A stretch of DNA of 64,000 nucleotides from an alpha proteobacterium AAP38 (lineage in GTDB: Bacteria; Pseudomonadota; Alphaproteobacteria; Azospirillales; Azospirillaceae), in assembly GCA_001296005.1 (NCBI GenBank), contig LJHR01000003.1, forward strand, positions 1-64,000, in the 5' to 3' direction. A program made the translations under genes and the position numbers. Positions 36,819 to 45,846 of this stretch are shown here, piece after piece. Every line of letters starts with the position of its first letter. The stretch's first letter is position 1. The notes under the pieces are model-generated. The model saw only the letters and a program-made list of their open reading frames with translations, had not been told where the DNA came from and did not search any database.

Positions 36819-38551
36819 TCGGCGCCACCCTGAATACTGGCCGGGGTGACGCGGATGATGTGGATGCCGCTGTTGACATTGTCCCGCTTCACCTGATGGC
36901 CCATGGCCGTCAGGGCGTTGGCCAGATTGTCGGCGGCGGGCACCGATTCGATCTGGGTGGCGCCATTGCGGTTCAGCAGGATGGGCAGGTTTACGGCGGC
37001 CTGTGGGTCCATATCCCAGTCCAGCATGGCCACCAGCGCTTCGGCCACGTAGCCGATGATAGCAGTGCCGCCGGGCGAGCCGACGGCCAGAACGGGATTG
37101 CCCTTCTGATCGAACACCACCGTTGGCGCCATGGAGGAACGCGGGCGCTTGCCCGGCCCCGGCGCATTGGCGACGGGCTTTCCGTCCTTGGTGGGTACGA
37201 AGGTGAAATCCGTCATCTGGTTGTTCAGCACGAAGCCGCCGGCGATCAGGCCGGAACCGAAGGCGAACTCCACCGAACTGGTCATCGACACCATGCGCCC
37301 CGCATCATCAATGATGGAGAAATGCGTGGTGGAGGGGATGTCGGGCCCATCGGCGGCGGGGAACAGGGCACCGGTGCGGAAGGGTGGCTCGCCCGGCAGA
37401 ACGGGGCCTGTTGCGGCGCGGGCGGGGTCGATCCCGGCGGCGCGGCTGGCGATATAGCCACCATCAATCAGGCCACGGGTGGGCACCGGTACCTTGTCCG
37501 GGTCGCCCACATGCGCCTCCCGGTCGGCATGGGCGCGGCGGCTGGCCTCCATCAACAGGTGCCAGGCCTTGGGGTCATCCTTGCCCATGGCGCGCAGGTC
37601 ATATTGCGACAGCATGCCCAAGATCTGCAAAATCGCCACACCGCCCGCCGATGGCGGGGCCATGCCGCAGACCTTCCAGACGCGGTAGGGCATGCAGATG
37701 CCGTCACGTTCCACGGCCTTGTAATTGGCCATGTCCTCCAGGGTCAGGACGGGCGTGCCGCTGTCACCGGCGGCCTGTTGCAGGCGGCTGACAATGGCCT
37801 TGGCGATGGGACCGCGATAGAAGGCGTCAGGGCCAGCAGCCGCGATCAGACGCAGGCTGACGGCCTGTTCAGGCATGGGAATACGCTCACCCAGGGCCGG
37901 TGGTCGCCCGCCCTCGCGGTAATAGACGCGCTGCAAGTCGGGTGCCTTGCCCAGCATGCGCTGCCATTCGGTCAGCACACCGACCATGCGTGGCCAGGCG
38001 GGCACGCCGGCATCGGCCAGATCAATGGCGGGCTTGAACAGGCTGTTCCAAGGCAGCTTGCCATGGGCGGCATGGGCCTGGGCCAGCATGGCAACGACAC
38101 CCGGCACACCCACGGCGCGGCCCTGGGGTAGGGTGTCCAGGAACGGCATGGGCTTACCATCGGCACCGATGAAAAGGTTAGGCGTCACGGCGGCACCCGC
38201 CACCTCCCGCCCGTCATAGGTGGTCAGTTTGCCGCCAGGCTCCGCCAGCAGCATGAATGCGCCACCCGCCATGCCCGATGATTGCGGCTCGGCCAGACCC
38301 AGCACCGCCTGTACGGCCACCGCCGCATCCACGGCGGTACCGCCGTGCCGCAAAATCTCCAGCCCCGCCTGCACCGCCAGCGGATTGGCGGCCACCACCA
38401 TGTGGCGCTTTGCAGTGACCAGTTCCTTGACCTTGAGGGCGGAGGCCGGTTCCGGTGCCTGTTGGGCCAGGGCGACGGGCGCCGTCAGGCACAGGGTCAA
38501 CAGACCCGTAACCAAACGGCGGGTGAACAGCGGGAGATGTCTGGATCGCAT
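36785..38551 (-). CDS. ggt: gamma-glutamyltransferase
   Basis: The 588-residue periplasmic enzyme cleaves glutathione and other gamma-glutamyl compounds. A signal peptide (residues 1-29) leads to the large-subunit region (ANPLAVQAGLEILRHGGTAVDAAVA). Self-cleavage should occur before Thr408 in IPSTTHFSIID, giving the nucleophile. PRSSMAPTVVF and VGSPGGTAIIG follow. The lid-loop and GSPGG oxyanion region are intact. It belongs to the bacterial GGT/GgtA type; a cephalosporin-acylase-like preference cannot be excluded. It stands alone on the minus strand. Confidence 0.95.
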   Translation of the reverse strand: MRSRHLPLFTRRLVTGLLTLCLTAPVALAQQAPEPASALKVKELVTAKRHMVVAANPLAVQAGLEILRHGGTAVDAAVAVQAVLGLAEPQSSGMAGGAFMLLAEPGGKLTTYDGREVAGAAVTPNLFIGADGKPMPFLDTLPQGRAVGVPGVVAMLAQAHAAHGKLPWNSLFKPAIDLADAGVPAWPRMVGVLTEWQRMLGKAPDLQRVYYREGGRPPALGERIPMPEQAVSLRLIAAAGPDAFYRGPIAKAIVSRLQQAAGDSGTPVLTLEDMANYKAVERDGICMPYRVWKVCGMAPPSAGGVAILQILGMLSQYDLRAMGKDDPKAWHLLMEASRRAHADREAHVGDPDKVPVPTRGLIDGGYIASRAAGIDPARAATGPVLPGEPPFRTGALFPAADGPDIPSTTHFSIIDDAGRMVSMTSSVEFAFGSGLIAGGFVLNNQMTDFTFVPTKDGKPVANAPGPGKRPRSSMAPTVVFDQKGNPVLAVGSPGGTAIIGYVAEALVAMLDWDMDPQAAVNLPILLNRNGATQIESVPAADNLANALTAMGHQVKRDNVNSGIHIIRVTPASIQGGADPRRDGIAAGD

Positions 38552-38782
38552 GTGCCTGTCCGGGGCCAGTTTTTTACATGGTCACCCGGTGGAATAGGCG
38601 ATGGCAAGGGCTTAAACCAGCGGCTGGAATTTTTGAGCGCTGGTATGGCGACCGTTGCCGCGCAAGGGGAGGCGAAGTGCCATAGACCCCAGAATCGGAA
38701 GCGGGCCGCAAAAGGCCCGCCCGATATTTTAAGGGCGTACTTCCAGTGACTGGAAACACGCTTTGGCTTTCAGTTTTTCAAA

Positions 38783-38855
38783 CGCCGGCGCCACATCCGC
38801 GGCTTGGGCGCTACGCGGCACATGCCGCATGGCGACGGTCGCCGCTGGAGCTGTT
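38783..38855 (+). repeat. dispersed intergenic repeat, copy D (degraded)
   Basis: Blocks CGCCGGCGCCACATCCGCGG, CTTGGGCGCTACGCGG, CATGCCGCATGGCGACGG and TCGCCGC appear in the same order as in copies A-C. The outer CCCTCAG block is missing and the terminal palindrome is reduced to a weak GGTCAAACG...GACCGG remnant. Confidence 0.6.
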
Positions 38856-38953
38856 TCTGGTCAAACGAATACAGCTCTGACCGGCGGTCTTTCAAACGTA
38901 TTTCGAGTTCGAGCCGAAAGCAGAAAACGAACTGACGGGAAAGCCTGAAATGG

Positions 38954-38994
38954 AAAAAAGGCTGGCAGCGCTGCCCTTCTGGGCAGCGCTGCCA
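38954..38994 (-). terminator. rho-independent terminator of the cold-shock gene
   Basis: On the minus strand the 13-bp perfect arms GGCAGCGCTGCCC / GGGCAGCGCTGCC (loop of four) are followed by a run of six T (38959-38954). It lies about 50 bases after the stop codon of the cold-shock gene. Confidence 0.9.
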
Positions 38995-39044
38995 AACCTT
39001 CAACCACGTGACGCAAGAGCGTCAGGTCAAACGCGGATCAGAGA

Positions 39045-39668
39045 TCAGAGGATCTCGACGCGGTTGGCCTGCGGGCCCTTCTGGCCCATGCTGGTCTGCA
39101 GACGCACGCGCTGTTCCGGGGTCAGCGAACGGACGCCCGAACGCTCCAGAGCGGTGATGTGGACGAACACGTCCTTCCCACCGCCGTCCGGCGTCACGAA
39201 ACCAAAGCCCTTATCGGCGCTGAAGAACTTGACCACGCCCTCGATCGTTTCCGACGGGCCGTTGTCGAAGCTGCGGGCAACGCGCGGCGGGCGCGGGCTG
39301 TCGCCGTAACGGTCGCCGCCGAAGCGGTCGCCGCCGCCAAAGCGATCACCGCCGCCACCAAAGCGGTCGCCGCCGCCCGGACCACCCGGACCACGGCGGG
39401 CCGGCTGAGCCGTCGACGTATCGACGCTGTGGATCGAAGCGACCTGCGGACCCTTCTGACCCTGCGACAGATCGCAGACGATGGTCGTGCCATCGGCCAG
39501 AGCGTCATGACCAACGGCCTGGACGACCGAGGCATGCAGGAAGGCATCGGGCGACCCATCAGACAGGGTCACGAAGCCGAAGCCCTTCGTGGGGTTGTAC
39601 CATTTGACCGTGGCGGTGACGCTCCGGCGGGTGATCTGCGGGCTCTGCGGAGAACGGCGCTCGTACAT
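39045..39668 (-). CDS. double cold-shock-domain RNA-binding protein
   Basis: The 207-residue product holds two cold-shock domains: residues 17-83 (ATVKWYNPTKGFGFVT...DAFLHAS) and 140-207 (EGVVKFFSADKGFGFVTPDGGGKDVFVHIT). Both keep RNP1 (KGFGFV) and RNP2-like motifs. A flexible linker (about 90-130) of repeated GGGDRFGG units joins them and resembles RGG-type RNA-binding sequence. It probably works as an RNA chaperone. The start codon is preceded by a long leader with no gene, as is usual for cold-inducible mRNAs. Translation may be temperature-controlled, which is inference. Confidence 0.92.
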   Translation of the reverse strand: MYERRSPQSPQITRRSVTATVKWYNPTKGFGFVTLSDGSPDAFLHASVVQAVGHDALADGTTIVCDLSQGQKGPQVASIHSVDTSTAQPARRGPGGPGGGDRFGGGGDRFGGGDRFGGDRYGDSPRPPRVARSFDNGPSETIEGVVKFFSADKGFGFVTPDGGGKDVFVHITALERSGVRSLTPEQRVRLQTSMGQKGPQANRVEIL

Positions 39669-40078
39669 GTGGTCTCGAACTCGACTGTCATAGTGTAGGG
39701 AACTTCACCGGGAAACCGGCTGCAAGGACAGTACACGGTTCAGCTCCGCGCGGAAAGTACATCCGCGTGGGCCTGTCCAGCAGCCATCCCACCATGACCC
39801 TACACTGGATATTGGCCGGATGCACTATCAAAGCCGTCGATTGTTACCGAATGATAGCAGGGCTGGCGGCCCGCGCACGCAAGGACCGCATGGCCCGATG
39901 GCGGTGATTGATGCGCAATGCGCGCCGCTTTTTCCATGTCTAGCACGGGAAATACCAGGGCTAGTGCCCGTTCTTCTATTGACGGGCTATTAGGGCGGCA
40001 TATTTCGGCTTGCACATTCCGTGCAACAGCCCCCGCCAAGACTGTTTCCCCTGAAACGCATAAGAGGTAATCTCCCTT
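39669..40078. promoter_or_regulatory. divergent promoter region, cold-shock gene leader
   Basis: The 410 bases between the divergent cold-shock and methyltransferase genes have no supported coding frame. The part nearest the cold-shock gene is probably a long 5' leader. I could not define -10/-35 elements with confidence. Confidence 0.45.
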
Positions 40079-41071
40079 GTGTCGCAACAGGCAAGCCACC
40101 CTAACGGACGCATGGCCGCTACCCGCAGCACCGAAGACGAAACGGTTGCCCCCACGCTGAAGGATCGATTCCTGGCGTGGTGGGAGGGCCATGACGTTCA
40201 GCGCCGCCGCCGCGAGGCCGAGGAGGAAGCTGCGGCCGCCGGGGCGGGTGCCGGTTCCTTGCAGGCCGGCGACGGCAAGCATATGAACCGCAAGGGCAAG
40301 CCCCTGTGGACCGCCACCCGTATCGAGGTTGTGGAGAAAATCTGGGGTCCCGGCTTCTCCTCCCCCGGCGGGGATGAGTTCATTCCGACCATCGTGAAGC
40401 CGCTGGGCCTGAACCCGGCCATGAGCGTACTGGATATCGGTGCCGGCCTGGGCGGGGCCACGCGCGCCATGGCCAAGCAATACGGCACCTGGGTCACCGG
40501 CCTGGAAGGCAATCCCGTTCTGGCCGAGGCCGGGATGTTCCGGTCACAGAAGTCCGGCTTGGCACGGCAATCGCCGGTCATGTCCACGGATTTGGAGAAT
40601 TTCACCTGGACCAAACGGGTGGATGCCATCTTCTCCAAAGAGACTTTTTACATGATCCGCAACAAGGACAGGCTGATCGACAGTATCGAGGCTATCCTGA
40701 AGCCGCGCGGACAGTTGTTGTTTACCGATTATGTGATCGATCCGGGCCACGCACGGGGCCGGGATTTTGACGGCTGGATCCATGCGGAGCCGGTGGAGCC
40801 TGCCCCCTGGACCGTGGAGCAATATGCGGGCGCCCTGGCGCAGCGAAACCTCGATATCCGCATCACCGAGGATAATACCGACATGCATCGTGCCCTGATT
40901 CTGACGGCCATCCAGGAACTGGTGAAGCACCTGGAGACGGTCAGCATGGACCACGATACCAAGCTGGCCGTGGTGGAGGAGGTGGAGATGTGGGCACGGC
41001 GTGTGGCAGCCCTGTCTTCGGGCCTGCGTTACTACCGATTCTATGCCCTGAAGCCCGCCGAACTGACCTGA
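40079..41071 (+). CDS. SAM-dependent methyltransferase, substrate unknown
   Basis: The 330-residue product has a charged N-terminal region (about 1-75, rich in Arg/Glu/Ala) and a class-I methyltransferase domain with motif I VLDIGAGLGGATRAMAKQYG (about 119-138), GLEGNPVLAEAG, and a later GQLLFTDYVID. The body resembles phosphoethanolamine/sarcosine-type or methylase-11 enzymes, but the substrate cannot be assigned. It starts at GTG 40079 with AGAGG upstream; ATG 40112 is an alternative. A small GGGCT/AGCCC hairpin with five T follows the stop. It stands alone. Confidence 0.8.
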   Translation: MSQQASHPNGRMAATRSTEDETVAPTLKDRFLAWWEGHDVQRRRREAEEEAAAAGAGAGSLQAGDGKHMNRKGKPLWTATRIEVVEKIWGPGFSSPGGDEFIPTIVKPLGLNPAMSVLDIGAGLGGATRAMAKQYGTWVTGLEGNPVLAEAGMFRSQKSGLARQSPVMSTDLENFTWTKRVDAIFSKETFYMIRNKDRLIDSIEAILKPRGQLLFTDYVIDPGHARGRDFDGWIHAEPVEPAPWTVEQYAGALAQRNLDIRITEDNTDMHRALILTAIQELVKHLETVSMDHDTKLAVVEEVEMWARRVAALSSGLRYYRFYALKPAELT

Positions 41072-41074
41072 TCA

Positions 41075-41095
41075 GGGCTGAAAAGCCCGGTTTTT
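41075..41095 (+). terminator. short terminator after the methyltransferase gene
   Basis: GGGCT / AGCCC with a GAAA loop, two G and then TTTTT. It lies just after the stop codon. Confidence 0.6.
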
Positions 41096-41208
41096 GCGGC
41101 GCGGGAGGGGGTTGCATGGGGTGATGCGCCTGTCCGGTTGACAGGGCGGCGGCCCGCGACTATGTTCCGCGCCTCGCAAAGAACGCCTCCTGCGCCAGAG
41201 TGCTTATC

Positions 41209-41334
41209 ATGAAGATCGTGAATTCGCTGAAGTCGATGAAGACCCGCCACAAGGCTTGCCGCGTTATCCGCCGCAAGGGTCGTGTCTACGTCATCAACAA
41301 GCTGAACCCGCGTTTCAAGGCCCGTCAGGGCTGA
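41209..41334 (+). CDS. rpmJ: 50S ribosomal protein L36 (zinc-free type)
   Basis: The frame encodes 41 residues beginning [20 protein letters not shown] and ending NPRFKARQG. This is the alphaproteobacterial L36 form, with the [19 protein letters not shown] core. Only one Cys is present, so the four-ligand zinc site of the classical L36 is missing. It is a separate small gene after the methyltransferase gene and followed by its own terminator. Confidence 0.95.
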   Translation: MKIVNSLKSMKTRHKACRVIRRKGRVYVINKLNPRFKARQG

Positions 41335-41384
41335 TTGATCGCTGATTTGGTTTGCGCCGGGATGTAACAGTCCCGGCGGGCAGG

Positions 41385-41408
41385 AACCGCGCCTCTCGGC
41401 GCGGTTTT
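41385..41408 (+). terminator. rho-independent terminator of rpmJ
   Basis: Arms AACCGCGCC and GGCGCGGTT with a TCTC loop, ending in a short T run, about 50 bases after the rpmJ stop. Confidence 0.8.
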
Positions 41409-41480
41409 CGCGTTTGGGGGTTCCGCATCTCCCCAACCCTGTCGCATGCTGTCCGCCCAGGCCAATGTCGGTGATGCCCC

Positions 41481-42968
41481 ATGCCCACGATGCCCGCACC
41501 CGATCTCGCCGCCCTGTCCAAGGGGCCTGAGCTTCTGCGCCGGCTGCGTGAGGCTGTGCCCGGTGGGGTGATCGCGGACGAGGCGTCGTTGCGCGCCTAT
41601 GATACCGACGCGCTATCCGCTTATCGCCAGATGCCCATGCTGGTCACCCTGCCGCGCAATAAGGCGGAGGTGGCTGCCGTGCTACGCATCTGTCACACGA
41701 TGGGGGTGAAGGTTGTGCCGCGCGGGGCCGGCACCGGCCTGTCGGGCGGTGCCCTGCCGCTGGCCGACGGGGTACTGCTGGTCCTTACCAAGCTGTCGCG
41801 TATCCTGGAGATCGATTACGACAACCGCGCCGTGGTGGTACAGCCGGGCGTGACCAACCTGGCCATCAGCCAGGCGGTGGGCGAGCGTGGCTTTTACTAT
41901 GCGCCCGACCCGTCATCGCAGATCGCCTGTTCCATCGGCGGCAATGTCGCGGAAAATTCCGGCGGGGTGCATTGCCTTAAATATGGTGTGACGGCCAATA
42001 ACCTGTTGGGGGTGGAGTTCGTCACCATGGCCGGGGAGGTGCTGCGCCTGGGTGGCAAGCATCTCGATTCGGGGCATTACGATCTGTTGGGCGTCATCAC
42101 CGGGTCAGAAGGTTTGCTGGGTGTCGTCACCGAGGTGACGGTGCGCATCCTGCCCAAGCCGGCAGTGGCCCGCGCCCTTCTGGTCGGGTTCGACCGGACA
42201 ATCGATGCCGGCGACGCCGTGGCCGCCATCATCGCGGCGGGCATCATCCCCGCAGGCATGGAGATGATGGACCGCCCCGCCATCCACGCGGCGGAGGATT
42301 TCGTGAAGGCAGGCTATCCGCGCGATGTGGAGGCACTGCTGATTGTGGAACTGGACGGGCCGCCGGCTGAAGTCGATTCCCTGATCGCGCAAGTGGCCGA
42401 GATTACGACGGCCCATCAGGGACGCCCGCCAAGACTTTCCAGCAGCGAATCGGAGCGGCTGGCCTTCTGGGCGGGGCGAAAGGCGGCCTTTCCCGCCGTG
42501 GGGCGGATCAGCCCGGACTATATCTGTATGGATGGCACCATCCCGCGCAAGGCGCTGCCCACCGTCCTGTCGCGCATGGCGGCGATGGAGGGGGAGTTCG
42601 GCTTGGCCGTGGCCAATGTCTTCCACGCTGGCGACGGCAACCTGCATCCGCTGATTCTGTTCGATGCCAACAAGCCGGGCGAGTTGGAAAAGGTGGAGGC
42701 GTTTGGCGCCGCCATCCTGCGCCTGTGCGTGGAGGTGGGCGGGGTGTTGACTGGCGAACATGGGGTGGGCATCGAAAAGCGTGACCTGATGCCGTTTCAG
42801 TTCAGCGCGGATGATCTGGAACAGCAGACGCGCCTGAAATGTGCCTTTGATCCGGACGGGCTGCTGAACCCCGGCAAGCTGTTCCCCACCCTGCATCGCT
42901 GCGCCGACAGCGGCTGGATGCGGGTCGAAGCCGGGCAATTGCCCTTCCCGGATTTACCCCGCTTCTGA
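41481..42968 (+). CDS. glcD: FAD-linked 2-hydroxyacid oxidase, GlcD-like
   Basis: The 495-residue product is a vanillyl-alcohol-oxidase-fold flavoprotein. The FAD-binding block reads VVPRGAGTGLSGGALP, then DPSSQIACSIGGNVAENSGGVHCLKYG. The substrate side contains NVFHAGDGNLHPLILFD, and the end LTGEHGVGIEKRDLMPFQF...CAFDPDGLLNPGKLFP is typical of glycolate oxidase GlcD and D-lactate dehydrogenases. glcE and glcF, its usual partners, are not adjacent. It may use LutB/LutA-like Fe-S partners or be a free-standing D-lactate dehydrogenase; this is inference. The dpp operon follows 107 bases later. Confidence 0.9.
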   Translation: MPTMPAPDLAALSKGPELLRRLREAVPGGVIADEASLRAYDTDALSAYRQMPMLVTLPRNKAEVAAVLRICHTMGVKVVPRGAGTGLSGGALPLADGVLLVLTKLSRILEIDYDNRAVVVQPGVTNLAISQAVGERGFYYAPDPSSQIACSIGGNVAENSGGVHCLKYGVTANNLLGVEFVTMAGEVLRLGGKHLDSGHYDLLGVITGSEGLLGVVTEVTVRILPKPAVARALLVGFDRTIDAGDAVAAIIAAGIIPAGMEMMDRPAIHAAEDFVKAGYPRDVEALLIVELDGPPAEVDSLIAQVAEITTAHQGRPPRLSSSESERLAFWAGRKAAFPAVGRISPDYICMDGTIPRKALPTVLSRMAAMEGEFGLAVANVFHAGDGNLHPLILFDANKPGELEKVEAFGAAILRLCVEVGGVLTGEHGVGIEKRDLMPFQFSADDLEQQTRLKCAFDPDGLLNPGKLFPTLHRCADSGWMRVEAGQLPFPDLPRF

Positions 42969-43075
42969 TGATTGACGCCCCCCGTTGCCCCTGTTCTACT
43001 GCGCTGCAATGCATGGTGCGCAGGGCGGATATACCCTGACGACGCCCGACAAGAATATGGCGGACGGGGTTCAGC

Positions 43076-44683
43076 ATGGGTCGTGGAACGTGGCGTTACG
43101 CCATGATGGCGGGTGCCTTGGTGGCAGGTTTGGCCGGACCGGTCTGGGCGGCGCCCAAGACGCTGGTCTATTGCGCCGAGGGCAGCCCGGAGAATTTCAA
43201 TGCGGCGCTGAATACCTCGGGCACGACCTTTGACGCCACACGGCCCATCTTTGACGGGTTGGTGAAGTTCGAACGCGGCACGACCAGGATCGTGCCGGCT
43301 TTGGCCGAACGCTGGGAAATCTCGCCCGATGGGCTGACCTATACCTTCCATCTGCGCCGGGGCGTGAAATGGCAATCCTTCAAGGATTACAAGCCGACGC
43401 GTGATTTCAACGCCGATGACGTGCTGTTCAGCCTGAACCGGCAATGGAAGGCCGACCACCCGTACCATTCCATCTCCGGCGGCGGTTACGCCTTCTTCAA
43501 AAGCATGGGGCTGGGCGATCTGCTGAAAAGCGTTGAGAAGCTGGACGATTACACCGTCCGAATCACCCTGACCCGACCGGAGGCGCCGTTCCTGGCCGAT
43601 CTGGCCATGGATTTCGCCAATATCACGTCCGCCGACTATGCCGACTTCCTGATGAAGAAGGGCACGCCCGAACGGTATGACCAGGACCCGATCGGCACCG
43701 GCCCCTTCCGCTTCGTCGTTTATCAGAAGGATGCGCAGGTCCGGTATCGTCGGTTCGACGAGCATTGGGGCGGCAAGACTCTGCTGGATAATCTGGTTTT
43801 CGCCATCACGCCCGATGCCGCCGTGCGTTATGCCAAGCTGAAGGCCGGGGAATGTCACCTGATCCCCTATCCCAACCCGCCCGACCTGCCGGCGATTGCC
43901 AAGGACCCCAACCTGACCTTGATGGAGATGGAGGGGCTGAATGTCGGCTATCTGGCCTTCCAGACGCAGAAAAAGCCGTTTGATGACAAGCGGGTAAGAC
44001 AGGCCATCAACATGGCCGTGGATCGCAAGGCCATCCTGGATCAGGTGTTCCAGGGCAGCGGCAAGCCCGCCAAAAACCCTATCCCGCCGGGCGTTTTCGG
44101 TTATCTGACCGACAATAAGGACTATCCATACGACCCGACCAAGGCGAAGGCCCTGCTGGCCGAAGCGGGATATCCCAACGGGTTTGAAACCGACCTGTAT
44201 GCCATGCCCGTCCAGCGCCCCTACAACCCCAATGCCCGGCGCATGGCGGAGATCATCCAGGCCGATCTGGCCAAGATCGGCGTGAAGGTGAAGATCGTTA
44301 GCTTCGAGTGGGGCGAGTATCGCAAGCGTATCCAGGATGGCGACCACCAGATGGCGCTCTATGGCTGGACCGGCGACAATGGCGACCCCGACAATTTCAT
44401 GTACAACCTTCTGGGCTGTGCAGCAGCCAAGACCAGCGGCAGCAATATCGCGAAATGGTGCCACCAACCCTATGAAGACCTTGTCCTGAAGGCCAAGCAG
44501 GTGCCCGATCAGGCCGCCCGCGCCAAGCTGTACGAACAGGCGCAGCGCATCTTCAAGGAAGAGGCCCCCTGGGTCACCATCGCCCATTCCGTCGTGTTCG
44601 AGCCGGTGTCGAAGAAGGTCATCGGTTACAAGCAAAGCCCCTTCAACCGCCATCAATTCGATGGGGTGGACATGGCGGAGTGA
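43076..44683 (+). CDS. dppA: peptide ABC transporter substrate-binding protein
   Basis: The 535-residue DppA-type binding protein has a signal peptide (to about WAAP, residue 27) and the family-5 fold: ALNTSGTTFDATRPIFDGLVKFERGTT, LAERWEISPDGLTYTFHLRRGVKW, DPIGTGPFRFV, KRQ-like DDKRVRQAINMAVDRKAI and WTGDNGDPDNFMYNLLGC. The two cysteines near LLGCAA...AKWC match the DppA disulfide. It captures di- or tripeptides (or heme, as E. coli DppA does) in the periplasm. It heads dppA-dppB-dppC-x-dppD-dppF. Confidence 0.95.
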   Translation: MGRGTWRYAMMAGALVAGLAGPVWAAPKTLVYCAEGSPENFNAALNTSGTTFDATRPIFDGLVKFERGTTRIVPALAERWEISPDGLTYTFHLRRGVKWQSFKDYKPTRDFNADDVLFSLNRQWKADHPYHSISGGGYAFFKSMGLGDLLKSVEKLDDYTVRITLTRPEAPFLADLAMDFANITSADYADFLMKKGTPERYDQDPIGTGPFRFVVYQKDAQVRYRRFDEHWGGKTLLDNLVFAITPDAAVRYAKLKAGECHLIPYPNPPDLPAIAKDPNLTLMEMEGLNVGYLAFQTQKKPFDDKRVRQAINMAVDRKAILDQVFQGSGKPAKNPIPPGVFGYLTDNKDYPYDPTKAKALLAEAGYPNGFETDLYAMPVQRPYNPNARRMAEIIQADLAKIGVKVKIVSFEWGEYRKRIQDGDHQMALYGWTGDNGDPDNFMYNLLGCAAAKTSGSNIAKWCHQPYEDLVLKAKQVPDQAARAKLYEQAQRIFKEEAPWVTIAHSVVFEPVSKKVIGYKQSPFNRHQFDGVDMAE

Positions 44684-44693
44684 GGGGCACCCC

Positions 44694-45704
44694 ATGTTGA
44701 AATTCATAGCCACCCGCATCGCCCTGCTGATCCCCACGTTCCTGGGCGTGACCTTGCTGGCCTTTTTCCTGATCCGGCTGGTGCCCGGCGACCCGATTGA
44801 GGTGCGGCTGGGCGAACGCGGGATTGATCCGGCCCGCCTGGAGGAGATGCGGGCGCAGTTGGGCCTGAACAAGCCGCTGCTGGAACAATATGCCGACTAT
44901 CTGACCGGCGTGCTGACCGGTGATCTGGGTAAGTCCCTGATCACCCAGACGCCGGTTCTGCATGAATTTGCCGAGCTGTTTCCGGCCACCATCGAACTGT
45001 CGCTCTGCGCCATCCTGTTTGCCCTGATCATCGGCTTGCCGGCGGGCGTGCTGGCGGCGGTAAAGCGAGGCGGGCCGCTGGATCATGGGGTAATGGCGGC
45101 CAGCCTGACGGGATATTCCATGCCCATCTTCTGGTGGGGACTGCTGCTGATCCTGCTATTCTCTGTCATCCTGGGCTGGACGCCGGTCAGCGGTCGGCTG
45201 TCGGCGGCCTATTATGTGGAGCCGGTGACGGGATTCCTGCCGATCGATAGTTGGATGTCGGAGGAGGAAGGGGCGTTTCTGGACGCCCTGCACCATCTTG
45301 TCCTGCCGTCCATCGTGCTGGGCACCATCCCGCTGGCTGTCATCGCGCGCATGACGCGGTCATCCATGCTGGAGGTTCTGGGCGAGGATTATATCCGCAC
45401 GGCACGGGCCAAGGGGCTGGGCCTGTTCCGTATCGTGGGCCTGCATGCTCTGCGCAACGCCATGATCCCCGTGGTCACTGTCATCGGTCTGCAGGTGGGG
45501 ACCTTGCTGGCCGGTGCCATCCTGACGGAAACCATCTTCGCCTGGCCCGGCATCGGCAAATGGCTGATCGAAAGCATCAACCGGCGGGATTACCCGGCCC
45601 TGCAGGGCGGGGTGCTGCTGATCGCCTGTGTGGTCATGCTGGTCAATCTGGTGGTCGATCTGCTCTACGGCCTGCTCAACCCCCGCATCCGGCACGCGAA
45701 ATGA
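44694..45704 (+). CDS. dppB: peptide ABC transporter permease
   Basis: The 336-residue inner-membrane permease starts MLKFIATRIALLIPTFLGVTLLAFFLIRLVPGDPIEV, the typical DppB N-terminus. About six membrane helices follow, with the EAA loop LGEDYIRTARAKGLGLFRIVGLHALRNAMIPVV that contacts the ATPases. ATG 44694 is ten bases after the dppA stop. It pairs with DppC to form the channel. Confidence 0.96.
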   Translation: MLKFIATRIALLIPTFLGVTLLAFFLIRLVPGDPIEVRLGERGIDPARLEEMRAQLGLNKPLLEQYADYLTGVLTGDLGKSLITQTPVLHEFAELFPATIELSLCAILFALIIGLPAGVLAAVKRGGPLDHGVMAASLTGYSMPIFWWGLLLILLFSVILGWTPVSGRLSAAYYVEPVTGFLPIDSWMSEEEGAFLDALHHLVLPSIVLGTIPLAVIARMTRSSMLEVLGEDYIRTARAKGLGLFRIVGLHALRNAMIPVVTVIGLQVGTLLAGAILTETIFAWPGIGKWLIESINRRDYPALQGGVLLIACVVMLVNLVVDLLYGLLNPRIRHAK

Positions 45705-45727
45705 GGGATGGGATGATAGTGTGTGTT

Positions 45728-45840
45728 GTTCCCTCCCCCTCCCTCTCCCACCTTCGTGGGCGAGGGGAGAAATTTAGCCCCTCGCCCACGTGCGGGAAAG
45801 GGAGGGGCCTGGGCCGTAAGGCCTGGGAGGGTGAGGGAAC
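45728..45840. repeat. palindromic repeat between dppB and dppC
   Basis: The outer arms GTTCCCTCCCCCTCCC (45728-45743) and GGGAGGGTGAGGGAAC (45825-45840) pair with one mismatch. Inside, GTGGGCGAGGGG (45756-45767) and CCCCTCGCCCAC (45778-45789) pair perfectly. CCCTCxCCC-type palindromes of this kind are common interspersed repeats in proteobacteria. The right end (GAGGGAAC) also serves as the likely ribosome site of dppC. Confidence 0.7.
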
Positions 45841-45846
45841 CACGCC

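Larger units (their letters stand above)
38552..39044. other. intergenic region with hairpins and repeat copy D
   Basis: No gene is supported in these 490 bases. They hold the ggt promoter region, a hairpin GCGGGCC / GGCCCGC (38701-38720), repeat copy D (38783-38855) and the cold-shock gene terminator (38954-38994). Confidence 0.6.

Noticed and set aside
36860-38131. 423-residue plus-strand frame opposite ggt
   Set aside because: Shadow frame; ggt on the minus strand has all family motifs and explains the region.
42797-44872. 691-residue minus-strand frame spanning glcD, dppA and dppB
   Set aside because: It crosses three well-supported plus-strand genes and shows reverse-frame composition only.
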